Origin: Arbacia lixula
Taxonomy: Eukaryota > Echinodermata > Echinoidea > Arbacioida > Arbaciidae
DNA length: 64,000 nucleotides
Reading direction: 5' to 3'
Assembly: GCA_963669155.1 (NCBI GenBank)
Contig: OZ022576.1
Coordinates: 37,665,807-37,729,806 of the forward strand
In this document: piece by piece, positions 11,609 to 25,600 of the stretch
How the letters are laid out: the number at the start of each line of letters is the position of its first letter
Position numbering within the stretch: the stretch's first letter is position 1
Made by a program: the position numbers and the translations under genes
The notes under the pieces: generated by a model
The model's database searches: none
Told to the model about the DNA's origin: nothing
The model's input: the letters and a program-made list of their open reading frames with translations, nothing else

Positions 11609-14600
11609 GTATGTATGCTCAGTATTATGTTACATGCTCAAATTGAGAAGAACGCATGTAAGTTGTATAGTAGACAAAGGCCATTCATTGACTTTTTTTA
11701 GTTCAGTTTTAAATTAACATTGCATACAGGACATTCTGCTAATGCTGGCAAATGATTGAATTTGAATTTATCTAAGTTTATGATACTGACATGTTTTGAA
11801 TGTTTCATTGCTTACATTAATCTGACATAATTATGTAGAGTTGTGTGTTAAATGGAGTTCTGGATGCTCTTAGCTATTTAACGACTAGTCAATATATATT
11901 CCGCCATGTTCCATGCTTAAAGGGATGGTTCACCCTGAAGATAAGTTCGTTTCAATAAAAGATGAAAGAAACATATTAGTGGAGGTTTGATGAAAATCCG
12001 TCAAAGGAAAAGAAAGTTATGATCTTTTAAAATTTAAAAAAAAAAAAAATTCACGTGCGAGGTGCTCTCCCATAATGTATGTTGTGTGCAGGACTGGACT
12101 GTCACTGTCACTACAAACTGGCATTTATACCTCAAATGCCAGTTTGTGACAGTGACAAATTGTGAGGAGGGAGAAAAGAGGAAAATGAAAGGGTAAAAAT
12201 AAACTCTTATCTAAAAGTTTTAAAAGTTTTGATTTTAAAGTTTTAAAAGTTAAAAGTTTCTTTCATGTAAATCATGTAAAATGCAATATCTGTTTGTATG
12301 AACCATTAATCAAATTGTAATACAGACTGCTTTTGAATTTGATTATAAAATCATTTTCATAAAAAGGTAAAAAAGATATACAATTCATGTACGAACCTAT
12401 TTCTCTTGAAGTATCTTTATTACGACAGATTTGTAATCAAATGCGAGTCAGGCTCTGACTCCATAATTAGTTATAAATCGTCTCTGACAGTTTTAAATGT
12501 TGTGACATGTGTGCTAAGTATTCATATATCCATGTATTCTTTTCAATGATAATGATGATGGTAATAAAACAATCGATCGATCAATCAATCAATCAATCAG
12601 TCAATCAATCAATCAATCAATCAATCAAGCAAGCAAATTAGCCATGTGCAAAGTCTTGGTTGATTTTAATTCTTTGCTGTAATCATGATGTGGACAAACT
12701 CAATGTACCATAGTGAGTCTGACGACAAAATCAATAGCCGACAGGTTGTCTCATTTACATGAATATACCCATTCCTTAGTTCGCCTCGAGCCCAGTTTTG
12801 AAGTATATCTCCACCAGCCTTGCACGATTCATGTCTTGATTAGGACAAGGATGCAGTGTGCATATGTACAGGCCATCAGTTGTTGCTACGTAGGGCAACC
12901 TGTCATTAGGAACTTTTGTTAAATAAGTTAATGGTATTAGCATGCTTTACGTGTTTCTCTTGGTTAGAATTTTTGGCTTTGTGAAATATGGTCCAGTAAG
13001 GATTTCAAAATTAACCATAGGACCGCAGTAACCAAAGGGGATTGGCTTAATTGCGCCCTGAAGTTCATTCACAGCCTGTCATCTATAGCATGTACGGCAG
13101 ATTACGTGAGAATCATGCTGCCCAGTATCTAAGTGGAGAAAAGCCATCCCACATATAAACATGCGGGCTCAGTAAAAAGCAGGTTAAAAGTTGATTTATG
13201 TAAGTAAACCAGAAGCTAGAATCTCCAAATAAACAAAAACATTCAACTGATGTTGCTCATGATAATTCAAAGTTCACTACGTGCAATAATTGTAACAAGT
13301 TTTCAATTCAAGCCCAGAGTGAACATTTTAGGGAAAAAATAAAAAGGGAGGAAATACATGTACATAAAAACTTGTGTGCTTTATAATTGCTTCACTTCTA
13401 TTCCTTCAGATCTAGTGTTGACAAGCTAGTACAAATTACAGCTAATGTCTTGACAATAATACTAGTATACATGTAACTAGATTTGCTACATAAGTATGGG
13501 AATATGGATCAGTACTTGGTGGAACGGTCTAGTACAAAACAAAGCAGATACTGTACAAGAAAAGCCAGACACAATTTCCAAATGTCTACTATTGAATGAT
13601 TTTTGGAACCTGACCTCTGGTCATATGAATATAGGGGTTTGTACAGTATTTAACCTGAGGCAGTTCTGTCTTTATTTGTAACATATCATTAAATCTGCTG
13701 TGAACCTAACCAAACAGTGTTTTTTTCTTTCACATCTGACCCACATTTTATTTAGTCCTATTTATTACCATATTCATCAATGGTCTTGTGGCCACTGCTT
13801 CTCTGGTATCTCATTATGCACCTTACAAAACGTAAGTGTAATTCTCACGGTTACCTTGTTTTTTTGTTACAAGTTTTGGCAAAATAGGCAGAGAGATATT
13901 TCAGAAAATTCAGAATATGTATGAGGTTTTGACGTTTTGTGAGGTTTGATCATGAATGAACAGCATTGATATTTCCAGTATGACACAGGAAGAATTGAGT
14001 CAGTGAAAAAAATTATGCTTGTTTATAACATAATTAACATGCAAACATATTTTAACAAGTCCTCTGAAAATAGTAGATCCATTTTAAGTAAGTACATAGT
14101 TTATACAAAATGATCATAAAACCTAATGAGAAAGTGTGTAGAAAAAAATAATTATGTATTCATCAGCTTACTACATGGCAAATCAAAAACAGTTTTGAAG
14201 TCCACATATGCCCTACAATTTCATAAATTAATGTTCTGGAAACCTTTAAAGTTATTGTTGTTTTTCAGTCTCTATAAATATTTAGTATGTTGTTCTCAGA
14301 GAATGCTTAGAGCGATTCAAATTTTAGGATTAGATATTTTTGCCTTTTCTCATAAGGAATTGCCTAGTACTGTTACAGTACATTTGAACATTCACTATCT
14401 ATAACATATCTTCTTGCATCCGAGCTGATTATTCAGTAGTGTCCTGTAGTACAGTATGTGGCGCTATGTCAGACATGAATCTCTTTGCAAACACTGCACA
14501 TTGATTTTAAGCATCGCAGCTGGTTTGCACCTATAATTTGTTACCCTTAGTTACAGCATGGACCCTACTGGTTAAAGCATATAGCCTTACTCTCACTGGT

Positions 14601-17600
14601 TCTGCCCTTTGCTCTCCTAACTGTCATTCTGAAATCTCTCCTAACCTCTCTCGTAACTCCCTTCCTAAGTTTTCTCCAAGCTTAATGCACAGTTATGCAG
14701 ATTAGATAGTTATGAGGATTGGTATTCCAGAATGCACACATGAGAGGATTTAAAATATTTATGAAAGGATGAGCCAATCAATCAAATCAAGCATGTACTG
14801 CAGACTTTATTCACAAAAACAGACAGCCCCTGTAATGCAATACAGAAAAATGAGAATAACATTATTTTGATAATGCACTTTCAACATTTCCACATCATCA
14901 ACTCTTGCAACATTTGTTTATGACATAAATACACAGTGAGCTTCTTAGATTGGCAATGGAAAGGAAAGCCTAGCATCTCATGGTCGCCAACGTCACGAGA
15001 TTTGAGAGAAAGAAATACACATATTTGTGAATAAGTAATCAGGTCATGAAATGAAACATAAAACTAATGGTTCATCTCTTGAATGTACATTACAATGACT
15101 TGATGTGTTTTTTTTAACATGTAAACGTTGACTCAACAAGATAAGTAAATATATTCCAAGTTAGCCAGCACAGCAACGATGGCACGTACCATCAGTTCTC
15201 AAAAATGTAACATATAAATAAATAAAATATATTATTTAAACAATGTATATATACTATTACGATCATCTGTTTCATGTTTGTTATTGTTTTTTTACAATTC
15301 ACTCAATCATCGGACAGCAATTCTCCTTATTTTGATACATATTTTAATATACATTGTGATATCATTAAAGAGTTTGAAACTTACTTGCAGGGGAAGTAAC
15401 ATATGATAAAATCAGGCAACGAAAACGGGTAAAGACAACTGAGCAAAATGAGCAAAATGTTTTACATAATGTTTATATAATAGAGTAATTATGTTTTAAG
15501 CGTAAACTACAACATAAACACAAAACATCAACCAAACGTGTAACATATCAATGGGTGTATAATGCCTTACTAAATTTAGGAGAGCCACTCCTGTCCTAGC
15601 CATTCATAACCCAAGCAAAAATACAAGCAACATTCATTTGCATAGTTGTGCGTACATAATTAATATGTGCGCACATAGTCCACAGAATCCGGATAAAACC
15701 TAGCACCAAGTCCTGATGAGATGTGATTGTGATTGGCTCTTCATAAATGAAACACTACTCTCCATGAATGTACACTGGCCATGGTCAAATCTCCCAAATT
15801 TGCATTAAGAGTGTGCTAGGAGGACATTCGGGAATACCCATTTTGGGCTCTCCTAGGCACCTCCTACCTTTGGGACGTAGGAAAAATCTTAGGAGGAATT
15901 TTGGAATACCACCCTTGACTATTGGACATGAGACTGCGTATTTTAAAAAGACATAATGGGGATAGCAGTTTTGTTACCAGAGTTCTGAAAACGTGCCACT
16001 GATGTTTTTTTTTTACACAATAAAATAAATACACACCCTTGCCGTACAGCATGTTATGTGTCTGGTACTCAAAAGGTTAAATTACTCTCAGGGTAAAGGG
16101 TGAACTCTTGACAAGGTTGCTATCGTCTAGAAGAGGAAGGTACCGTGGAGAAAATGAACACTGGGAAGTGTGCTCAGAAACTTGTTCATTGCAATAAAAA
16201 CCTAAACAAACTACTCCATGCATGTTTGCATGTGCTAAATAACCTCCCTCAAGATACTTTTTCATGAACAGGGTGATGAAGGGCGTTCTTGCTGGACTAG
16301 TTTCACATTTCATCTTATTTTCTTCAAGCATGAAGTTTCCTTAAATATGACTGTTACTTCTCACTGTTGTGATATCCTTGTCACTGCAAAAAACACCATC
16401 TGAATTATTTTGCTGAGTTTGTGTTCACATGTTAGTTTTTACATTTTCTGTAACTTAAGTGGTCAGAGCATTCATCTGTATTGTTTGACCTTCAATGAAA
16501 TGCTTTATTTACTTTGTGAAGAGGAACTGAAACTTAAAAAAAATGTTGTAATTGACACAAGATTTATTTCAATAGTAATGCAGAGTTCAGCACTGGCTCA
16601 GTTTGCAAACTTTCCCAACTTCATTTGTATGACTTTTGCAAATAAGACACCCAGTCTTTAAACACAGAGTAATAATGTTAAACAACTGACATGTAGGGGG
16701 ATTTTTTTCTACAATGATTTGCTATTGAGTCTAATACCTCTTTTATAGTGAGAGTTACCCCGCATCAAGTCCGGACCAGATGCGGGGTAACTCTCACTAT
16801 AAAAGGTCCAAAAATATTTAGCCCGAGCTAAAGTTAGTCCGGGCTGGGAAGTGGGTCAGGTCCGCATCACACACGAGCTAACGTCACCATAAAATGTTTC
16901 TCGATTTAGTGCGGACTAAATCAGTGACCCATGAACTGGAAATGCTGTATATGTATGCCGCTTCCGTTTCCGGGTTACCCACTGGCATACATATATGCCT
17001 TGCGCACTTTGTACATGTGTATATTGTTTGAGCCGAGAATTAAAAGTTGCATTTTCCGCACGTGAAATAAATGACTGACAGAATCGCTGAGACGAGAGCA
17101 TGGCAAACAGAGATGAGAAAAGCTTGAGAGGGAAGAACTGGGAGAACGATGAGGAGCTGTACATGCTCCAACTTCGCGCTAACCCAGACATTGCCAAACA
17201 GTTCAGAGGGAACTGTAATTAATGATCACAAACCGTTACAGCTAATGGGGGCAATAGGTTACCATGGCAACTAGTCTGGTCTCGCTCTCGTGGGTGGTCA
17301 ACGAGGCAGTATAAAATGACTTTCCCCATGCTAAAGTTACCCCCTTCTGAAGTAGGGTAAAATCAGCGCATACTATTAAAGCGGTATGAGAGATTCCTTT
17401 TTGAAACCAAGGGTGCAAAGAACAAAAATAATGAAAGCATCACGAGTTACAGGCCCATGAAATTATGACTCTTTAAATTTGTTGACATGTTACTTGATCC
17501 ACAGACTGACTGATATTGTTATTTCAGAGTAGATTTATGACATGCTGGAGGAAGTAAGAATCAATCATTATCATCTGCTGTTAATGTAGCTTGTAAATGT

Positions 17601-19586
17601 ACTGTAGCTGAACATTCATGTATTCACAATCACGTGTTGTTGAACAAGCTCACTCCAATATCAATCATTTTATTTTCCTTTTCTTTCCTTCTTTAAAAAT
17701 AATTTTATTTTGATGTTCTTCCCTTCTTTTTGTTTATGCCTCCATCATGAATGGTCAAGATTACCATTGCCATGTTTTCACTCTTGCAGTCATTGTCAGG
17801 ATCAATTTTTTTGTGCTTTAGTTTTGAATCACACCTTGATTAAAAACTGTGTTTTAGCCGCCCCAAAATCTGAACGCCATAAGAAATTGTAAGCATTTTT
17901 TGAAACATGGTTTTGAAATGCACAAATAAAGATAAAACAGTGTTTCTGACATCTTATAAACACAAGGTCCCATATTTGAAAACACTGTTTATATGATGTC
18001 ACAATGCATTGTGCATAATATGCATGCCCCATTTTTGATGTCACAAAGCATTGCACAGAATATGTGGATCCTGGGCATACAAAATCTTATGAACACAGCC
18101 TTATATGATTTGAAGACAGGTAGACAGTGTGTTGTCCTCAAAGTTTAAACTAGCGCATTAGTTTCACCTCTTACATACATTTATACTCTTTTTTTATCCT
18201 GAATTGCGTTCTTGTTTAGATAAGTCTTTTCTGCGAAGTGATGGTATGTGCAGCAATGTACATTCCTGTGATCTTTTGTGCCTTATCTCCACTATATTTG
18301 TGCTTTGCAACAGTGCAAATCGATTAGAACGAAGATCTCTGTAGGTGTTACTTAAGAACTATGAGGAAAAATCCCTTGTCGTCATTGCATGGTGCATGTC
18401 ACCTTTGATCCCATTATTCCAACATGTACTTGCCTATTCTTCACTGTTTGAATAGCAATACGTTTCTGACGTCTGATCGTTAAGTTATGTTTTTCTCAAC
18501 ATGTACATGTACAAGAATTTTCTGAAAATAAACCAATTTGATGTTACTGTAGTACTGCAATTGGTAAATAGATTTGGGGAAAAATGATCACAAAGAGCAT
18601 GCAATTATTGCAATAGATAGTGATTTTTGTTTAAATGGAATGTGGATGCATTTATCTTGAATATCATTCTCATATTCATGGGTAAAAAGCTAGCTAAAAA
18701 ATACTTTTATGAAGATTTCCAGACAAAGCTCCAACTTGATCTCCTTCCACCGCCAGCAAGATCTTCTTAGGTGCTTTTTGAGACGGGTCCCTTGCGAAAT
18801 GGGAGTTTATGGACAGTGATTTGCTGGTATAAGGACTGCGTACCTACAGAATACCCTGAAAGTTGTTGTTTTTCCATGTAATCGACATGTGTATTCAGTC
18901 ATATGGATACTGGCTTAAAATGATATATGGTTTCATTCACTTTTTTAGCCACATGGATACTAGCATAAAATGATATGGCTTTATTTACTTGTTTGAGCCC
19001 CCTACTTCCCTGAATGGGTGTTTTACATGTTTACAATGAACAGGAAGACATGAATGGCCACACAACTACTGCAGTTCATAACTATTTCGTAGTATGTACA
19101 TGTATGTACCAAAGATGCACATATTAAAAGTGTAGCTTCATACAACCTTGATTATACACACATTGGCATATTGACCACACAAATCTATAGACACAATGAT
19201 TGTTGTGAGCAACAAGCTGCAGGCACTGTGAATGATAGTTGGACATCAATACTTATCTCCTTTCGCTTTTATTTGTGGCTCATGTTCCTGCTTTATGGAT
19301 GAATAGTACTAGAGGTGAGCTTATAGGATAGGCAGCTACCTCTCTGTGCGCTCTAAGAAGAGTGGGGAAAACCCCTTACATAACCCGAGAGCATTATGAG
19401 GAGCGGCTCTGTGGAAACGCACAATGCAAACAATAGAGTAGCAAACTGCTTTGTCCTTAAAGTGTGGGATTGCACCTAATCTGTGGTGCTTCACCGTGCT
19501 TGTGGAGGGGGGATGGGGAGAGAGAGATTGGGTAGGGGGGGGGGGAGGGGCAAAGAGAGATGGGGGGGCACAAAGAGAAATTGAGG

Positions 19587-19682
<96 letters not shown>

Positions 19683-22600
19683 AAATGGTTCATTCAGAGT
19701 TGAGGGTAGTGATTTGTTACACCATTTATGTTATTTTCAAATGTATTCAATCTCACCCTATTTGTAATGCAAGACAAGAACATGGGAAAATCAGGCTGAA
19801 AAAAACATAATTTTAAAGTGGAGTTGTCTGTATGCTGTCACTCTTATTAATTCACGTCAACTGAGGTACTGCATGTCATTGAATAATGTGGCTCGTTAAT
19901 GTGAATTGCAATGGATGTGATTATTTTGACCAGCAGGTACATGTAGGATACATTTTCCAGTGTAAGTATGTGTATTTTTCCTACTTAAACCATGTTTATA
20001 AATACATGTATGTGTGCACAGTTGAACTGGTTTTGGTGACTGCATGCCAGCATGAAAAGAGCAAAGAAGAAATGAAATCATCTGGCTGTGAACATGTTCC
20101 AAGTTGTATCAAAATGGTCAATTGCCTCCACAAGGACCAAATACTTTCCATTCTCTTGTCTGGGTTAAATTGTCTCAATTCTGTGGTCTTTGGCTGTATC
20201 TGGTTTAAATTGTCTTGTCCATTCTATGATCTTTGACTGTACATATATCTGATTTAGATTGTCTCCATTGTATGGTCATTAACCGTTCAAATATATGGTT
20301 TAAATTGTCTGTATTTTATGGTATTTGACTGTATCTGATCTAATTTGTACAGCAACACAAATATGGCCAGCAAATGATCACACTACCATCATCCCTTCAT
20401 ATGAATAATGTTTGTTGCATTTTTGTTTATACACTGTAAGGGCTCATGATATAAACAAAGCTTTGCCCGAGTTAACCAATTATAATGTCATGTCATGATA
20501 TGTCATGTACTCTGCATTATTTTGTTATTTTAATTTTTTTATGCTGTGATATGGTTTTAATAGATTTGATAAATGGAACAAAATATGTGCAGGTGCATAT
20601 TTGCACTTCTATGAGGGTGCCAGCTGTATTTAGACACCTCTAGAGCAGAGAGTGAACATTAATACCTGTCAGTTTCTGTGATTTATGGTTGATGGTTGTC
20701 ATGAGCTACGTGCCTCGTAAACATGATTTGTGTTCCTGGAAACCAGTGGCTAGCGATTGCTGTTGTTGATGTAATCTATATGAAGCTTCATGTAGATCTC
20801 TGGCAGTTTAAATGGATCAATTGCAATGTTAATGTGAAGTTTCATACTGGGTACTTGAACTCTGTATTAGAAAATGTATTGCTGAATTTAGTTCATGCAT
20901 GCATACAAAGGGAACAATATTGGCATAGAGAAAAGATGAACAAGTAGAGTAAAGACACATGTGAGTTTCTTTTTGTAAATTTCGACATGTGTTACTTTAG
21001 GTTGAGATTTTGTGATTTGTTTGCAGTTTAAAGACTCATAACTTAAAACTCAGCATTTGTTGGTATCCGACCTGCAATGGCCTTCAAAAGGACAATAACT
21101 GACAACTACTTGTGCATGTGTACTGAATAAGTAAAAATATATTGATTGTCCTTTGAGGGAAACAGAAATAATATTTTCTCAATTACAGAGGAAGAAAAAT
21201 CAGACCTGAGAAGGAAGGTTTAAAAATTGTAACCTTCATCCATGTGTGTCAGTTTGTTCATGATCCTACTTACAATATATGTGATATAAATGGAAGTGCT
21301 GCAGGTTTCATTGTCAGTGGACACAAAGTACTAAATGATCCTGTCAGCACTTCCTCTTATAAAAATAGCCCTGAGGTTCAGTTTTGTTTATTTACCACTA
21401 TTAATATTTGTATCTTAACCTGTAACAAATTTGGAAATGATGAGAACATGTTTTTTTACTAGCTTACATGTAGGTCATGAAGGATATTTTGTCCCATATT
21501 TAAAAGTGGTTTATGATTATGAATCCTGTTTCCAACAAAACATTAAAACAAACTAGTGTTCAAACTAGTGTCTATCCGTTAGCTCAGGAGTCAGCAAAAC
21601 ATGATGTAGTAATGGCAATATAAATCATTTTTGTGTGGCAAGTTCTTATATTTATGGAACTATTTCACGATATCCTAGCTGTTTTATGGTGTCTTCTGTA
21701 CTACATTAGAACTTTGTGTCTTTGATCTTAATAAAAAATGCTGAAAACAATTCCCATTTCTACAAATTATACCATTAATTAGTTTGACTTAATAGATAAA
21801 AGAAATTTGTTCAAGTCTCTGTTCAATCCATCAACATCATATCATATCACTGTTGATTAGATATAATGCCTGGCAGTAGTGTTGTGTTGAGCTGTACTAA
21901 AAATGATGGAAGGATTATGAACACAACAAGTTCAACCTACTATCATTGGGTGCATTGCAATTATGACTACTCCCATTAGGGTTTCGTTCATGATTCATAA
22001 CACGTTTCTGCAGAATCAAGATTGCGTTCAGACGAAATTGAATATAAACGTGATTCAAATCACAAACCCAAAACGTGGAAAAAGGGGTGTTCGGAAACAC
22101 GTTTCTGCAGAATCATGTTCGAAAAAGGTCGCTTGAACGCAACCGTGATTTGAATCATGATTCTATTATCATGATTTTACTAAAAGGTGTTTATTTATCT
22201 CTAAAGGATACCACATTAACACATCGCATGCACTAGCAGCACCTATTAGTTAAAATGCAACATTTCCAGTGGACACACAATAGCAATGCTCGCGAGCAAT
22301 CAGTTAATACCATTGATATTCATCATTTGTTTATCAACAGTGTGACGCACACTGTACATGCGTATAGCATCTTGGGTATACCCCAAAATAATCTTGTCTG
22401 AGGCTGTGAGCGCTAGTCTAAAAATTTAGCAGCTAAGGAGCTAAATGTGTTTTATTTTGTTTGTAAGCTTAGACAGATTTTAATGAGTCGGCCATTTCTC
22501 TCCCTTTTTCTCTCTCCAGGATACTGTGCTGTGTACGGAGCATGCAGGGCACACGTGGGGCTATGCATTAGGTGAGAGACCGTGTTGACACATTTAGGCA

Positions 22601-25600
22601 GGATTGTTTCTTAATGTATTGACTAATTTCTGTGTGAAAATCACATTAATCCAATTAGTCATGCATGAATGGGCAAATTTTAAAGGAAAAATGTAACTTT
22701 TCAAAAGTCACTAGGGTAATTGTAGGATTCTGTCATGAATTTTTGATGAATTCCATTTCTGGTGCATAATTTATGTCCTTTCATTGTTTATCATCCATCT
22801 CTTGATGCACTAACACCTATTCCGACACCTAACCCATTGTTCTGGTTGAGTGAGCACAATTTAATTACAAATACAGTCAAACCTGTCTATAGCGGCCGCT
22901 CAAGGGAAATCACAAAAGTGACCACTATAGACAGGTGACCACTATAGACAGGTCGGCGGCCATTTTGATTTTGAGCATGGATATGTTTTGCACTATGTAA
23001 CCTTCGTGCTGCAACATAATTTATTGCTTACGTATGATATACATACATCTTATTTTTATGTGATATATAAATAGTATTTTATCATGTTTTTGTTCAATGA
23101 GAAATATGAATAAACCTGAAGGCACATTTTCGTTATCTGTGTATTATTTCTGTGTGTGCGATTTTGTGTGAGATCTGTGTATTATTTCTTTTGTGCCCTG
23201 AAAGGGGCCCAACCAGTTGGCACGGTAAAGGGTCATGAGCATCCAAGGGTATGTTTGTTTAATCTAGATATGCAAAAAGAAGAATGAAACACAATATCAT
23301 GCCATAAATTTGTCTTCAGTGTTCGAACAAAAATGAATAATCAAGCAGATCACTCGTAGAAAGTGATTTTATGTAAACTGTATCAAAAGCGTCATTATCA
23401 GATGAATATCTTAATTCAATATCATATTTTCACCAGCTGTCTCAACTAGCTCTCGCGAGTCTCGGTGATAAATGCTATTTTAGATATCTTACGCCACGAA
23501 AGACAATTTCTATTCTAACTGATGAAATAAATGTGGTTTAGCAGAGAAAACACATGTTATCGGCTTTCTTTAAAATCTCAAGTTAATGTGCATTTTGTTT
23601 CTTACGTTTGTGATATTCATAATGTCTTGACCATGCAGCACTGCACGACCTAGCACTGCGAGGAACCACACGCATACATTAGTACGAGTAAACTTTGAAC
23701 AGAATTGTTAACTTTGTCAAATAAACAGAATCCTAAATTGAAATACCCTTCTGAAAAAACCCGGAAACATTCTTTCAAAAGAATCTGCAACTTATTCATG
23801 TCCACATTTTGAAAAGAAGAGAATGGAGCTCCTCCGGCAGATTAGGAAAGATAGCAACAAGGGCCGCGTATGATGAAAAGCCCGCTTGCTTGGGCATTGG
23901 CGTTGCTTTGAATAGTGAATAAACGGCATAACAATTTCAAAAGAACGACAACTTGCCGAAAACAGGATCTTGAATTAAAATACCCACGTTAATGATAATC
24001 AAGTGTTCTCTTTTTCGTTGTTAGTAAGAATCTCCTCATCTTCGTGTCTATTGTTTCTCTCTCCGATCGATTGACAGCTAGTGCAAATGCCGTGCGTAGT
24101 GCACTCTTACTTCGTCTAAGGTAGCACGATAAATATCAATTTCAATAAATAAAAGAAAAAAGTATATACGGCTACAAATGCACATTAAAATATATCTTCT
24201 ATCTTGACATATTTTATTTCATCGAGAAATATTCTTTATCGTGTCTTTTAAAATATTTTTGCCTCAATAATTTCCGAACGGGAGTTGATTGAAGTAAGCA
24301 ACTTATTCCATAGGCATATCGATGAGTTTCGAGTTGCAGCCGAGCTGTGTGTTTCTGAGATTGCGAACGCTGAAGAACCGCGCGCTGCTGCCAGCTTGCA
24401 GTAGCGCATATCGCGGATCCAGATTGGTCTGGGCATGGGCTGAGAGCGCGCGAACTCGGGCTGCGCTGGCCTCGGGGCCGAGCGAGGATCCGGCCGGGGT
24501 ATTATTCATCACAACAATAAAAGCATGGGATGCAGAGACTCACTAAAAAAAGAAAAAAAACACACACCGGACATCGGGATTTCATTGATTGGGGTAATCA
24601 AGTTAAGATCCTGCTTTTTGTTTGGCAAGGTCTCTTACAAGTTTCATACAATTCGAGAATGTGCTAATGAGCTGTATTACGTCATGCAGCTAGAAAGCAG
24701 GCTTTTCATTACTCTAGCTTTTCACGGCCGTTTAAGTTACGTCGCATCGCAAAAAGCCAACTTTCCACGCCGATAGGGACGGGTGATTTCAGAATTGGTG
24801 GCCGCTATACACAGTAAAATTTTGGTCGAGGGAGACAAAATGGGTGGCCGCTGGCCGCGTTAGCCAGGTGGCCGCTATATCCAGGGTCTTTAACACTGAA
24901 TTTCTCTGCGGAGGAGTCGAAGGTGGCTGCTATAGGCAGGTGGCTGCTGAATCCAGGTGGCCGCATAGCCATGTTTGACTGTACTCATCCTTCTTGAGTT
25001 TGAATCTGTTAAAAACCGTTTATTTTGTGAAAAAATAGAACTCTGGATATTTTGACAAACATGTAACATGACCTGTTATGTAAACAAAAGAAGTTATTTT
25101 TGTGTCATGGTTGAGTGAATACACTTTAAAACTCGTACAAGTAATGCCAAAATGTACTGTTAAAACAGCATAAACAATTAACCTTGCAACTTTCGAAAAG
25201 TTACATTGTGGCCTTTAAAATTTGCCCACTCATGCATGACTAATTGAATTAATGTGAATTTCACACAGAAGTTAGTTAATAAGTTAATAATCCTACCAAA
25301 TCATTTTTCCCAAAACTTCTGTGATAAAAAATTTATGCTATTTTGCTTACAAGGGAACTTACTTTCTTTGTTGTGTTTAGATCTAGGGAAAATAAATGTC
25401 CATTTTACATTGTCTTTAGTGGAATGAATTAAAGGTAAAATTATTGTAAAATCTATTAGTTGTATTGCATTAGACTTCAACTTTTGTTGATCTACTGCAT
25501 GTCCTAATTTTGCAACACAACCATTAAAATTGCAGATCTCCACGCTATCTAGATTTTCATCGGAATTTCCGTTTTCATTTCCATTTTGATCGTCGACAAT

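Larger units (their letters stand above)
12161..22519 (+). other. Gene A intron 1, main part
   Basis: Apart from the repeats listed separately, this is unremarkable AT-rich intronic sequence. 21970-22170 has a twice-repeated CGTTTCTGCAGAATCA block and several ATCATGATT-type palindromes. 17930-18060 has a degenerate duplicated block around ATGATGTCACAATGCATTG. I see no further exon. Confidence 0.5.
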
